A stretch of DNA of 64,000 nucleotides, taken from NCBI GenBank assembly GCA_013397795.1, contig VZTJ01002642.1, positions 558,001-622,000 on the forward strand, given 5' to 3'. Shown here piece after piece: positions 50,276-61,361 of this stretch. The translations under genes were made by a program, and so were the position numbers. Positions within the stretch are counted from its first letter, which is position 1. Every line of letters begins with the position of its first letter. The notes beneath the pieces were generated by a model, which was not told the origin of the DNA, did no database searches, and was given only the letters and a program-made list of their open reading frames with translations. Source of the stretch: Orthonyx spaldingii (taxonomy: Eukaryota > Chordata > Aves > Passeriformes > Orthonychidae).

Positions 50276-51435
50276 CTCATATAAAGAAGAAAAAGCGGCA
50301 GGCCAAATTTAGAGAAACAGGGACAGAAGGACGCCTTCCCAAAGTAAAGTACACCTGAGAAAGGGAACAAAGACCAACATTGTCAAAAAGTGTCACTAAG
50401 TAACAAATCAAGTTAAGAAAAGTGAATCCTCTGTTTTTTGTCACTATATTCATAAAATGGTCCTATGCAGATTTCCCATATATTTGCGTGAGAGATACCA
50501 CATCATTTAATACGACTAAAAAAAGGTATTTTACACCAATTTAGTTAGGTTTTTTTTTAATTTATCATTTACTTTCAAATTTTAGAGTTACAGTAAGATG
50601 GAACTAGGTTTTGCATATTGAGCTGGCTACTCCTTATAATTAAGCTCTTATAGATGCATGGTTTTGATATGTAACTCACTTTTCAGAAATGTTACTAAAA
50701 TGAAGTTCTCCTGCATCACGTCATTGCAAAATAGCCTGAATTCTGAAAATTGTTGTGCCTTTGAGGGGTACAATATATTGCGTTCTGCAATTATTGGAGG
50801 GGTCAGAAAACCCCAGTTCAATTTTTACAACTCTAATTTTCACATCAAAACCAATATCTACTTGAATTACAATCACCCTGATATAGTGTAAATTAACTGT
50901 TACTTATCAAACACTTTAGGATAAAGTTTCTGTGACATTTTTGTAAATGATAAAAAGATGGGTTTAAAATATCTGAACGCCTAACCACAAAGCTTCTGAG
51001 AATGTACTTTTAGGTCATTTTATACCTTGCATAGGCTTATATTCTTGTAAAACAATAAAAAATGAATAAATATGATACTTTTCAGACTCAGTGAATTCAT
51101 CAGGAAAAGAGTTATCAATAAATTTAATACACTAAGACTAGATGGATAGTAAAGCTAGCACTGCAAGCTAAGGTGATTTCACAGCTTCTCTCAGCAAATT
51201 AAACCATTACAAAAATAAGCCAGAAACCTGCAATTTAAAATACTGCTGTAGGAAGAGTGAAAAAAAATCCTTTAATTTCCTGCTTTCACTCTGGGTTACT
51301 TGTATGATCTTAAAAGACATCACATAGAACACAGTGTAATGTGATATAGCATAAGATGACCCTAAATAATCCAAAGAAGGAAATAAATCTGACTTTTGCC
51401 ATGAGGACAGGACCCAGGCTGGTCATTTTAGGACA

Positions 51436-51860
51436 TTCACACAGGATCAGCGATGGGTTGAGTTTGGAAGGGATTTTTGGAGGTCGTCTGCTCATATGGG
51501 ATCACCCCAGAACATGGTTGTCCAGGATAACATCCAGATGGCTTTTGAATATCTCCAAGGAAAGAGCTTTACACCTTATCTCTGTGCCAGAGCTTGGTTG
51601 CACCTTTCTGATGTTTGAAACGAACCTGATGCTTCATCTCAGTTTGTGCCCATTATCTTTTTCACTGTGACTGGGCACCACTAGACAAAGCCTGGCTCTG
51701 TCTGCTTTGCACCCTTCAGGTATTTGTGCACATTGATGAGATTCCTGGGGCATTTTCTGCTCTGGGCTAAGCAGTCCCAGTCCTCTCAACCTTTCTTTGT
51801 ATGAGGGATGCTCCTTTGCTGAGCTCTCTCCAGTATGTCCACATCTCTCTTATGTTTGAG
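51436..51860 (-). mobile_element. CR1 LINE fragment, minus strand
   Basis: Read on the plus strand, this is the complement of the CR1 3' region. Recognisable blocks are GTTGAGTTTGGAAGGGAT, TTTTGGAGGTCGTCTGCTC, TTTTGAATATCTCCAAGGAA, CAGTTTGTGCCCATTATC, TGGGCACCACTAGACAAAGC, GCCTGGCTCTGTCTGC, CATTGATGAGATTCCTGGGG, CAGTCCTCTCAACCTTTC and GCTCTCTCCAGTATGTCC. The element's 3' end is at the low-coordinate side and it is 5'-truncated near 51860. At about 425 bp it is the longest CR1 copy in the window and still alignable throughout. The plus-strand frame at 51356-51670 crosses it and is fortuitous. Confidence 0.9.
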
Positions 51861-53588
51861 TGCTACTGGGATGAACTTTACGCTCATTTACACTCTGTAT
51901 GGGTGGCTTTGGACCACAAACAAAGATCAGAAGTGTCCTTTTCCTGTGTCACATTTTACATACCCATGTAACCTTCACCTTCACAAAACAAAAGTCAGCG
52001 ACACCTTGTTACAGAGTACTTCTCTCAATTTTGCAAGAAATTTTCATCTGTGGGCTGCCCATATTACTTTGCAAATCAGGGACATTTTATTGTAATAATG
52101 ACCTCTGAATCATACCTTAAAGATTTGGAAGATTTTGTGTAGCATTCACAATACTTCATACACACACACACATACGTATATTATAAACTTCAGTAAAAGC
52201 CTATATTTGAAATAGCAGTGCAGACACTAATTCAAAGAGTATGTGCATTACTGTCTGATGAAAATAATTTTGTAAAGATGGGGACAATTAAAAAAATTAT
52301 GAGAACAGGTGTAAGTCTACAAAAAGAGTTTGTCTGGCTGGTAAATGAAAAAAACTGTAATTTGAGTGACCAAAACTAGTACAACCAAATTTGTTGTCGG
52401 TTAATTCACTGACCTTGTAGGTTCCAAAGGGGTCACATAGTCCAGAGCCTATGGTCACTTCACTCATACAATGCATCACTGAGCATAGGAAAACAAGACA
52501 AAGTCGTCTTGGCTATGCAGGTCAAGATCAACTTTATGACAAAGTCTACCACTTCACAGTGACGAAAGTGCTCTTTCTTGATAAAAACATTGATGGATAC
52601 TTACATTTATTGGCAGCAACTATAAAGCAGAAATTCTGCTGGCACTATCTCAGTCGAGTATGTGAAGATCTTTATTATGAAATGTAATGAAGCGGTAAAA
52701 TACCAAATCACTGATAGGAGAACAAATAAGGAAATCCTTATGTTACGTGTTTCCACGACAGAGAATCATGCACACATTCTCTCCTACCCGTCATCTCCAC
52801 TGAGATAGGAATCTGTGAAAATAATGTCCACATAAAATGCTGTTGGCAATAATTGCACACAAAATACTGATTGCTCAAAATTTGTCACTGAGGTCAACAA
52901 GAGCAAAAATGTATGAAACACCTAAGCTTAAATACAAGGACATCTGTCAGGAAAATGGACAGCAATGATTGTAAGTCTCCAATCCCCAGGATACCAGATG
53001 AGAGTATGAGCAAGCACCAGAAAAAAGCTGCAAGGCAACATTAAAATTAACCTAGACAAACAACGCCTCTTATCTGGAAGAGTGGACAAGGCAGAACAGC
53101 TAGTAGACTTTTCTAATGTTCCTTTTTTTTGGGGTGTTGCCTTTCAAAACACATTTCATCCAGAAAATTACATTTTATTTTCAAATAGCTACAGATGCCC
53201 TGAACTTTAATAAATGCAGATGGTATACATTGCCTATAGCTAAACACCACAAAACCACACTGTTATCTTCATTTGCATTACGAACTACTCACTTGTTCCA
53301 TATGTCCACATGATACCTCTGAAATCTCTGATGTCTTCATTTTTATGTCAGAGGCTGTAAAAATTACTTAATGTGTTTTTTTTCTGTCAGCATAAAAAAA
53401 AAAAATATCCATATGCAAATCCATACTTAATTCAAATTCATAAGTCCAAGTAGAGACATCTGCTGCTAGTAGTAGAGCAAGAGGCAAGTGTCCGGCACTG
53501 ATTTATTTTTTTATTGCCTGGTCTCAAAATTGACATTCCATTTGGGTTTTTTCTGCTATAAAAGTAGCTGCACAATTTATAGTAGAAA

Positions 53589-53620
<32 letters not shown>

Positions 53621-56600
53621 AAAAGAAAAAAAAAAACCCAAACTTTTTCTACAATCCTGTTCCTTGCTATTTTGTTAAAATTTTTTGAAAAATAACTTGA
53701 CTTTCCAAACTTGGATGGATTTTTAGTGAAAAAAACCTACCACAAAACAATAAGTAAAACTAATGAACAATTGCAAAACAAAAACTGGAAAGCTTTTGCT
53801 TTTCTGTTAGGCAGCTATTATTTAAATTCTCATTTTTTCATTCTATTTCATATTCTGTAATCCTTAAAGACCTTTAAAAAGATTTATCCTATCATTAGGA
53901 AAAATTAGGAAACAGAATTAACATCTGCTAAAATCTGACTGCCATGAATCAGAGTTAAACACCTACTTAACGTGTTTTTAAAACTGTATTTTTCACATAA
54001 CACATACTTACATTTTTTGTATCTTTCACATATGTGCATACATGCATACCAGGATACCATTATAAAATCTCCTCACTTTCTGATATCCAACAAAATTCTA
54101 CTTTTCCCAGACCTATAGCAGACTGTTTCATAGCTGACAAGGTCAAAATGCACATCAATGGATTGTGAAAGCCAGAGGCATCTGATTCAGTGGAAAAGCT
54201 CTTCGATGAGGACAAACCATAAATAGAAAAAGAAGTTCCCTTTTTTTCAACAGTCCATGGATTCAAGTTTTAGCTTTTGCTTCTCTAATAGCACAGGATG
54301 AAATTCACACCAAAAAATACAGTAGACTCAAGTGTGACATCATCTATTCAGGACAAAACATGAGTAGATGAAGAAAATGCTCTTGAGTTTTGAGAAAATG
54401 TTCTTAAGTTCTCTGAGTCAACACAGAAGAATAATATTAAATTGCTTTTACATTTATGTACTTAATCTATTCAAAATCACTTCCGATAAATAATGAAGGT
54501 CTTTAGGGTAGGATAAGAGTCACATACAGGAAAATATATTACACAAAACATAATAACACTAAATTGCTTTGGGGTTTTCTGTTATTATCAAACTTCCATT
54601 TAAATTAAACATTAATTTTAGCTTAAGTAATTAGAAAAAAACTTTCTATATTAACCTGTTACTAATGTGATATGTTGCACTGAGTTACAAGAAAGGAAAA
54701 ATGTAAACGAGATAATTTTGACTCTTTTTTTATTGTCAAAACCAACAGGTGCACTGACCATCTGTCCTAGATCATACTACAAAAATTTTCCCACATAAAC
54801 TCTAATTATAAACAGCTATCTCGCCTCTGTATCAGTCTCAGGAGTAGAACATTTCCCCATCACTACTTATCATTAAATTAGTGGCTTTCATGGTCTATAT
54901 GACCAAAGTGGATATAAATGAAAATTAAGAACATGCTAAGATGTACCTAAAAAAATCATTATATATTCACTGATATTTGGACAGAGTTGAATTGCCAATT
55001 TATTATTTTTACCTCTATAAAGATTTGAGGTACAGATGAACCCTGAGAGTGGGGATACTCTATATTATTTAGAAAGGTTTACCTTGAATTTGACCCTTCT
55101 CAGTTTCTTACATCCTCTTCTAGCTTTCAAAAGTAGAGCAAAACTTTTGTGTTTTTAATATATCATCATAGTGCAATTTCATAGTACATTGGTTCAGTTG
55201 AAATGATGCACCAAAAAAAAAAAATCAGTAAAGTGATGAAAGAAATATTTTAACATTTCAAGACTGTTTTATTATTATTGTTTTGAAAATATGATTTAGC
55301 AAAATCTATTTATATTCATTAAATGTTTTGTATTCTCCGAAGTGGAAGCTTTAGTAAATGAAGGAAAAGGAACCACACAGGCCAGGCCAGCAGTTTGCTA
55401 GCTGCTATTCCACGTTAGACTCTCAAGCAGTACAAGACTGCATTATAAGATCTTAAAAAGTGTAAGGCTTTAAGAAAATGGTGCAGAATTAAAAGGCTTT
55501 TCTGCAGAACTGTGATGATAGTCTGCGCTATAGAACTAGACATGTGGAAATGTATGAAAAAAGAGTGCATTTCTAATATGATATCAAAATACTGGATGGA
55601 AGTACTGAGAAAAGGAGATTTAAAGACCAGAAATATTATAAAGGGAAGGCAAAACAATTCAGACAAAATATGGGCTCTTCTGCACAGAGCAAGAAATTTC
55701 ATTTTCAGGTTCCACTTGAAGTCGCAAACCAATCTTTCACTGCAAGAGCTTTTTTTCTTCTTGAGAAAAAAGAAATCCAAGATTTAAACAGTTATGTAGT
55801 AATTCAATGAGTATGAAAATGTGCCAGCAATTTAATCCATTTCATATTCAGAATCTCCTGAAGTTTGAGAGCACATTTGGCTACATCTATATTTAAATTT
55901 GTTAAACTTAGTCATAATTTCTAAACATACTCCTCATCTTTTTTTTTCTTGAAAGAAACATTTGCTGTAGAATAATGAATATGAATTATGCAAAGAAAGC
56001 CTTTAAAGAAATACTTCTTGCATATTTTAAGCCTGTTAAAAAGTTAAGTTTGAAAGATATTGACATCCAGAGAGACTAATTTCTTTTCATAATAAGAAAA
56101 ATCATCACAAAATTGTAGTTCAGAACATGCCATTTAAGTTACTGGCAGGGAAATTTGTGTCACAACTATTTTTTTAATTTTTGAAAGGCTAAAAACCTTA
56201 CTTTATTTGTATTGTAGAAAATAAAAGTATTTTTTAATTCATTTCCTTATCTCAAAGAAAAAAAAAAGCTTAACATTTTTGTGTCTGACAAAACTTTTCA
56301 CATTCATAATGGAAGTTCACTTAGAAAAGTGATTCAGCCATGGAAGATAGAAGTCTGCAGTCAGACTCAGGATTCAGCATCACGAAATCCAGCAGCAGCT
56401 CCTACAGGAAATAACACCAACACCAAAATAAGTTCTTCCTCAACAGTTCAGTTACAAAATAGTTAGACACAGAAACAAGCAAAGTGATGCCAACCCATTA
56501 AACATTTTAATTCCAATGCAAAAAATTCCTGCCATGCCTAGAACTGAATTTTGCTTCCTTTGCCGTCATAAATCCTCTCCTGGATGAGGGCATGAACACT

Positions 56601-59600
56601 GACCCAGATGCTAGCTTTAGCATGGTGACTTAGTTCTTCTCCTAAATGTTCCTGGGAGACTACAAGTAGCATCAAATCTTAAAATGTCTAAAATTCCCAC
56701 TCTAAATTTAGCTTTAAAATAATCCTTGTGTTCAAGTTTGGACCCTCTTCCTAATTCTCTGAATCAAGAATGAACCTTAGTTAGCTTAACTTAGCTTCCT
56801 TGAAATTCGGTCCCAAATGAAAACTTAACATTTCTTGATCTTAGTCCAGGGTTCATATTTTGCAGGACCTGAAGTTGTAGGATATGGTAATACTTCTGGA
56901 ATTCTTTCTGCATACATGTCCAAGCTTTTCTGTGACCCACATAATTACTTAACTCCATGCATCCCCTGAGTATTTTTCACCCATGCTGATTGATTCTTCT
57001 TGACTTTCTGTGTGCATGTGTTTGATGGTGCAGGGGTTTTTTTCATCCATTTCTTTTTAGCATCAAACATTGACTTTCCTCTTGCAAACTGAAATTCATT
57101 TAACATCCTACAAGCAGCAGAACTTCTCTTACTTGCCACCTGGACAGACAAACAGACTTGAAGGTAACGAGAAAACAGCACTCATTGCCAGAAGCAGACC
57201 TGGGACCTCATTTGATTAATTTTACTTTAGCTGAGCATCTAGTCTTGCCTTCTGACAGAACCTTGGCAAAGGCAAGCCAGTAAACATGGTGAGGGAGACT
57301 TAGCTGAAGCCTAGAGACACCCTGATAATCTCAGCCAAAACCTCCTTGGTGGGGAGTAGTTGGCAGGACAAAGAAACATTGATAACCATCTGACATCTCA
57401 GAAAAGCAGGACTTCAGCAGCCATTTATGTTCTGCATCCACTTACAGATCTACACCAAAAAGCTTTTCAAAAAATAACTCAGTACCTACCCATAATAAGC
57501 CTTTCTGCACAAGATCACCCAGACACAGAGGACCCAGGCTGGATATATCTGGCTGTCCTCAGCATCCAAGATGTGGATAATCTGTAAGTGACGCTTTCCT
57601 GTCATTGATCAGACCAGCTCCAGGAAGCAGCTTAGTGCTCAAGGTCCAATAAAGTCAGAAACTCTTGTAAGCAACAAAGACCATGTAACAATGGGAAAGG
57701 AAAGCAGTTCTCTGGAACTTTTTTTCATTCAAAAAAACCTTATTTTTTATGACTCATTGTGCCTCAATATTCCAAATACTTAGCAGTTAATAAAAGGATG
57801 AGCTATTCTTTTGTTATATGGGAGTTTTTGTTTTGCTTTTTAATAGCTGTAAGAAAAAAAATCTCCATGAGGCAGTTCTCCTTTTGTTCCATTCTTCCAA
57901 TCTATAAGGCTGTGTTAACTGGAAGAGAGTTTTTACAGATGCCATTTTAGCACACAGAAAAGTGACACTTTTCTCCCAGAAGAACTGTAAGTCAAGTTTT
58001 TACCCACTCTTTTTATACGTTATCTTTGAGAGGCACTTTCATCCCATCAGCTTTTCTGGTTTTATACATGTTAAGATCCTTCAGACTACAAATTAATCTG
58101 AACTGTTATAGTAGAAAATTAACATAGAAATACATTAGAAGTACATTTTCAATTTTAAAAAATTTTTTGGTCTACAGTCATAATAAGGAACTTTGAAAAC
58201 TGACTGAAGTTTAGTTTTGTAATTTCATGGATAAAAACTGCCATGAACTCTTTTATATTAAGCATCTTTAGATATCAATATGTATTTTGGTACTGACCTG
58301 TATCTCATGATTTAGAGCATCTAACACGTAATAAAATTTAGCGAGATTAAAAGTTAACAAGAAACATCCTCATTCTGCACTAGAGCTTCCTGAGAGCACT
58401 GTATGTCACTGTATAGGTTGTTACTCCTGAACATTTCAAAGCTGATAAACTCAAAGACAGAGAACGTGATATATCTGTCCTGAAAGAAATTTACTGATTT
58501 AGTAGTTAACAAAAGAACTTCAGAGTAATTGTGGATTTCTGGGGGCACAAACCAGTCCCGCAATCCGTTAAATAAGAATTTAAATAACGTAAAGAATGTG
58601 GCATCTTTCCAAACTTACATCCTGTGCTCTGTTACATGTGTGGAGTTACCCTTAACAGGGATCTCAGAATTATAAGGAAGAAAAATGTATTGTGAAATTC
58701 AGCGTCTCACAAGCAGATTGTTGGGTAAGGGTTTCTTTAATTCAAAGTCCAGCTGCAGTTCTTCAAGTAAGGATACCCACCTACCTTTCATAAACATGTA
58801 TTTGTGAGCAGTCACTCAAAATTCAGTTTTACTTCTGAGTCAACTGAAGTTTGTACACGAAACATAATTCCTGATAAACCTACACAAAATTGGATAAACA
58901 AATAGAATATTGTCCTAACAACTTACAAACTTTTCCTAAACAGAGGGGGGAAAAATCACTCCATCCTTTTTCATTTAAAACTTTATCTTTTAAAATATTT
59001 CTTAGTTATGCTTTTGTCATACAGACCTGTGCAGAATGGCGCTTTCTCCTTAGCATCACTTGCTTTTGTCATATTACCATTTAGAGTTTTTCCCACTCTA
59101 GAGAAACCATTTCCAGAGTGAAACACCTGAGGAGCAAGGCTTTCTTAAGAGTGGTAGACCCTGCAGGTCAAATCTTAGTCATATTATAGCATAGAAACTT
59201 TGTTCTTAAAAGGTCATTTACTTGTAAAGGGAAAAGCACTGTAATTTACTAATGGGAAATAAGCCAAAATGAAAAAAAAAAAACCCCTAAAATATTTAGA
59301 GTTTCCTGATGATTTTGCTGATAGTTTTTCCAAGTGTACCAGTCATTTGGTGATGCTGAGAGAAAGTCTTGTCTAGGAACAGAAGTGAAAATAGTCTACT
59401 GCATATTCACATAGGTGTCACAGTGATCAGACACTTAGAGTCAGGGTAGGGAAAAAAAGAAAACACATAAATGCAATAATAAACCACTCATATGTTTTCC
59501 TAAGCAGCCCAGATTTATGAGCCTGACATTCACCTTACTCTTCCATCTCAACCTGCCTGCACTGCTACCAAAGTGGCTGTCACTTGTGACATTCAGCTGT

Positions 59601-61261
59601 CATTAGCAACCAGTCATACATAGTGTTTTCTCTTATCATAACCTATAATTATTAGCTGTATGAAGCAGTTAGAAGCCATGATGTAGAATTCATTCAGACT
59701 GGAGCAGTTGTTCAGATCTGCTGTGGAACAAGGTCACTTCATTTCCTCTACACAGATACTTTTGACTATCTGTAGGATGCCCTGAAATAACAGGATCTTG
59801 ATTTTGCAAACATATATGCTGATTTTGGATTTATGACTTCAATGGCCTTATTAGAGCTAATCACAAACATACAGGTGGGCATTCAGGTGTCTGAAGGACT
59901 GAGAGTAACTGGCTCAGGAAAAAAAGGATTTTTATCATCGACAATTTAAAGAAGTGATGATTTTTAATAACATTTAGAAAGCACATAAGAGATGAAAAAC
60001 AGGCGATCCTAATGACTTTTGGAAAATAAACACAAGTGTATCCAGTATTAGTTCTATTTTGACAGTCTCAGTAGCAGATGACCTACAGTGGCCCTACGTG
60101 TATGTCAGCTAATAAAAAGAAAATGATTTTAAATGTAAATTCTTAAAATGAAGACTACTAAACTATGTTGAAAACTGTAAATCTCTATAATAGTGCATAA
60201 TCAAGGATAACCTAATTTCAGTTGTTCCCTGTTGATATCCTTTATATTAAAGACAAATGTATACTTTAATCAAATATTTTAAAATTATGGCATATATGTC
60301 CATAAATGCAAGTAAGTTTAAGTAATCATTTGTTCATCTCTTCATCTTCAGAGCAAAAGTACAGTATTTGGAATAAATTATTTGTAAGTATTAGTTGTAG
60401 ACAGATATTTCAAAGATCTTGGGTTCAAGTCCTTGTTCCACTATGAGCGGTGTAAGCACAGCTAATTCAAACAGATTATCTGTGCTTCACATCCCCTGTG
60501 CAAAGCCAGCTTACCCCATGATACTTGCCATTACAATGAAATGAAACGACAGAAAAATAACAAAAAACCCCAAACATAAAAAAAAATTCAGAATAAAATT
60601 ACTTTAAAACAAACTGGCCTTTTTTCAGATACAAGAAATAGATTTTAGCCAAGCATGAAAAGTTACCAAAGTGTGTAACATACAGATCTTAGAAGGACTA
60701 ACCTCTGAAAGCATAGGACTTTTTGTCAGGCTGGTTGCAGGGCAATACCATTTTATGGCAATTAAATGCATATCAATCATCTTCCATCTACTGTTTAGTT
60801 CTGATATGAGACCAACATACTTGATATATAAGAAATGGTTGAAATAACAAACGTTAGGCATATTCAAAAGAATAAGAACATTGCCACATCACAAGGAACA
60901 GACAAAGATTTTAAAAAAAGAGAGAAAAAGAATATAAAATAAAAACCAAATAAAGCCTCCAAAATAGGACTAAGACACAATAACAAGGTACTGTAGAAGG
61001 ATGAAAAAGAAAAATTACTTTCCATTCTGTTCCTTGTGATCTTTCTGGAGGCATAGGTATCAGAAGGATTTTCAAAGAACTGCTGCTTACCTGGAAGAAT
61101 GGAAGAATTTTCTTTGAAAATATTTGTGAAAGAAGTACTTTTGCATAAAGTAAAATAAACAGGAATAAGACTATATGGTACTAATTCCATCCTGTGAAAG
61201 TCAGGGGATGGCCTTGTAGCATTCATACTTCTGAAGGCCCAGAGTTACTACAAATAGTACC
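51861..61261. other. Unique AT-rich DNA, no gene recognised
   Basis: No transposon recognised over 9.4 kb apart from simple repeats: a CA run near 52158-52171 and the A-tract at 53591-53636. Open frames on both strands at 55415-55787 and 60864-61226 are compositionally driven. A block at about 59540-59760 looks like a candidate conserved element. Confidence 0.55.
53591..53636. repeat. Poly(A) tract
   Basis: Twenty-three uninterrupted A residues, then G-interrupted A runs to 53636. No recognisable retrocopied gene lies upstream, so it is called a simple repeat. Confidence 0.85.
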
Positions 61262-61361
61262 AAACCTGATCCAGTGGAAAGTGTCCCTGCCAAGCAAAAA
61301 GGGGTGGAACCAAAAGATCTTTAAGGTTCCTTCCAACCCAAACTATTCTATGATTCTGTGA
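61262..61361 (+). mobile_element. CR1 LINE 3' tail fragment
   Basis: AACCTGATCCAGTGGAAAGT, GTCCCTGCCAAGC, GGGGTGGAACC, AGATCTTTAAGGTTCCTTCC and AACCCAAACTATTCTATGAT, then TCTGTG, is a clear CR1 3' terminus in plus orientation. About 100 bases remain, with low divergence from the textbook CR1 end. It is probably the youngest CR1 copy here. Confidence 0.92.

Larger units (their letters stand above)
41753..51435. other. Unique AT-rich DNA with small CR1 relics
   Basis: Apart from the CR1 tails at 43219 and 45617 and the short repeats listed separately, I recognise nothing. Open frames are all under 100 codons. Confidence 0.55.

Noticed and set aside
51356..51670. 104-codon plus-strand open frame
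   Set aside because: It runs through a CR1 fragment in antisense orientation.
53591..53636. Poly(A) tail of a processed pseudogene
   Set aside because: No recognisable mRNA-derived sequence precedes it, and processed pseudogenes are rare in birds because CR1 machinery does not favour poly(A) templates.
54060..54266. Ser-rich 68-codon minus-strand frame that looks slightly protein-like
   Set aside because: No family recognised, no splice context, and the length is within chance expectation.
55415..55787. Overlapping frames of 121 (minus) and 91 (plus) codons
   Set aside because: Both strands are open over the same bases and neither resembles a known protein; the composition is that of AT-rich non-coding DNA.
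60864..61226. 120-codon minus-strand open frame with a hydrophobic Phe/Leu stretch
   Set aside because: The apparent membrane segment comes from an A-rich (plus-strand) run. No second exon, Kozak or family resemblance supports a gene.
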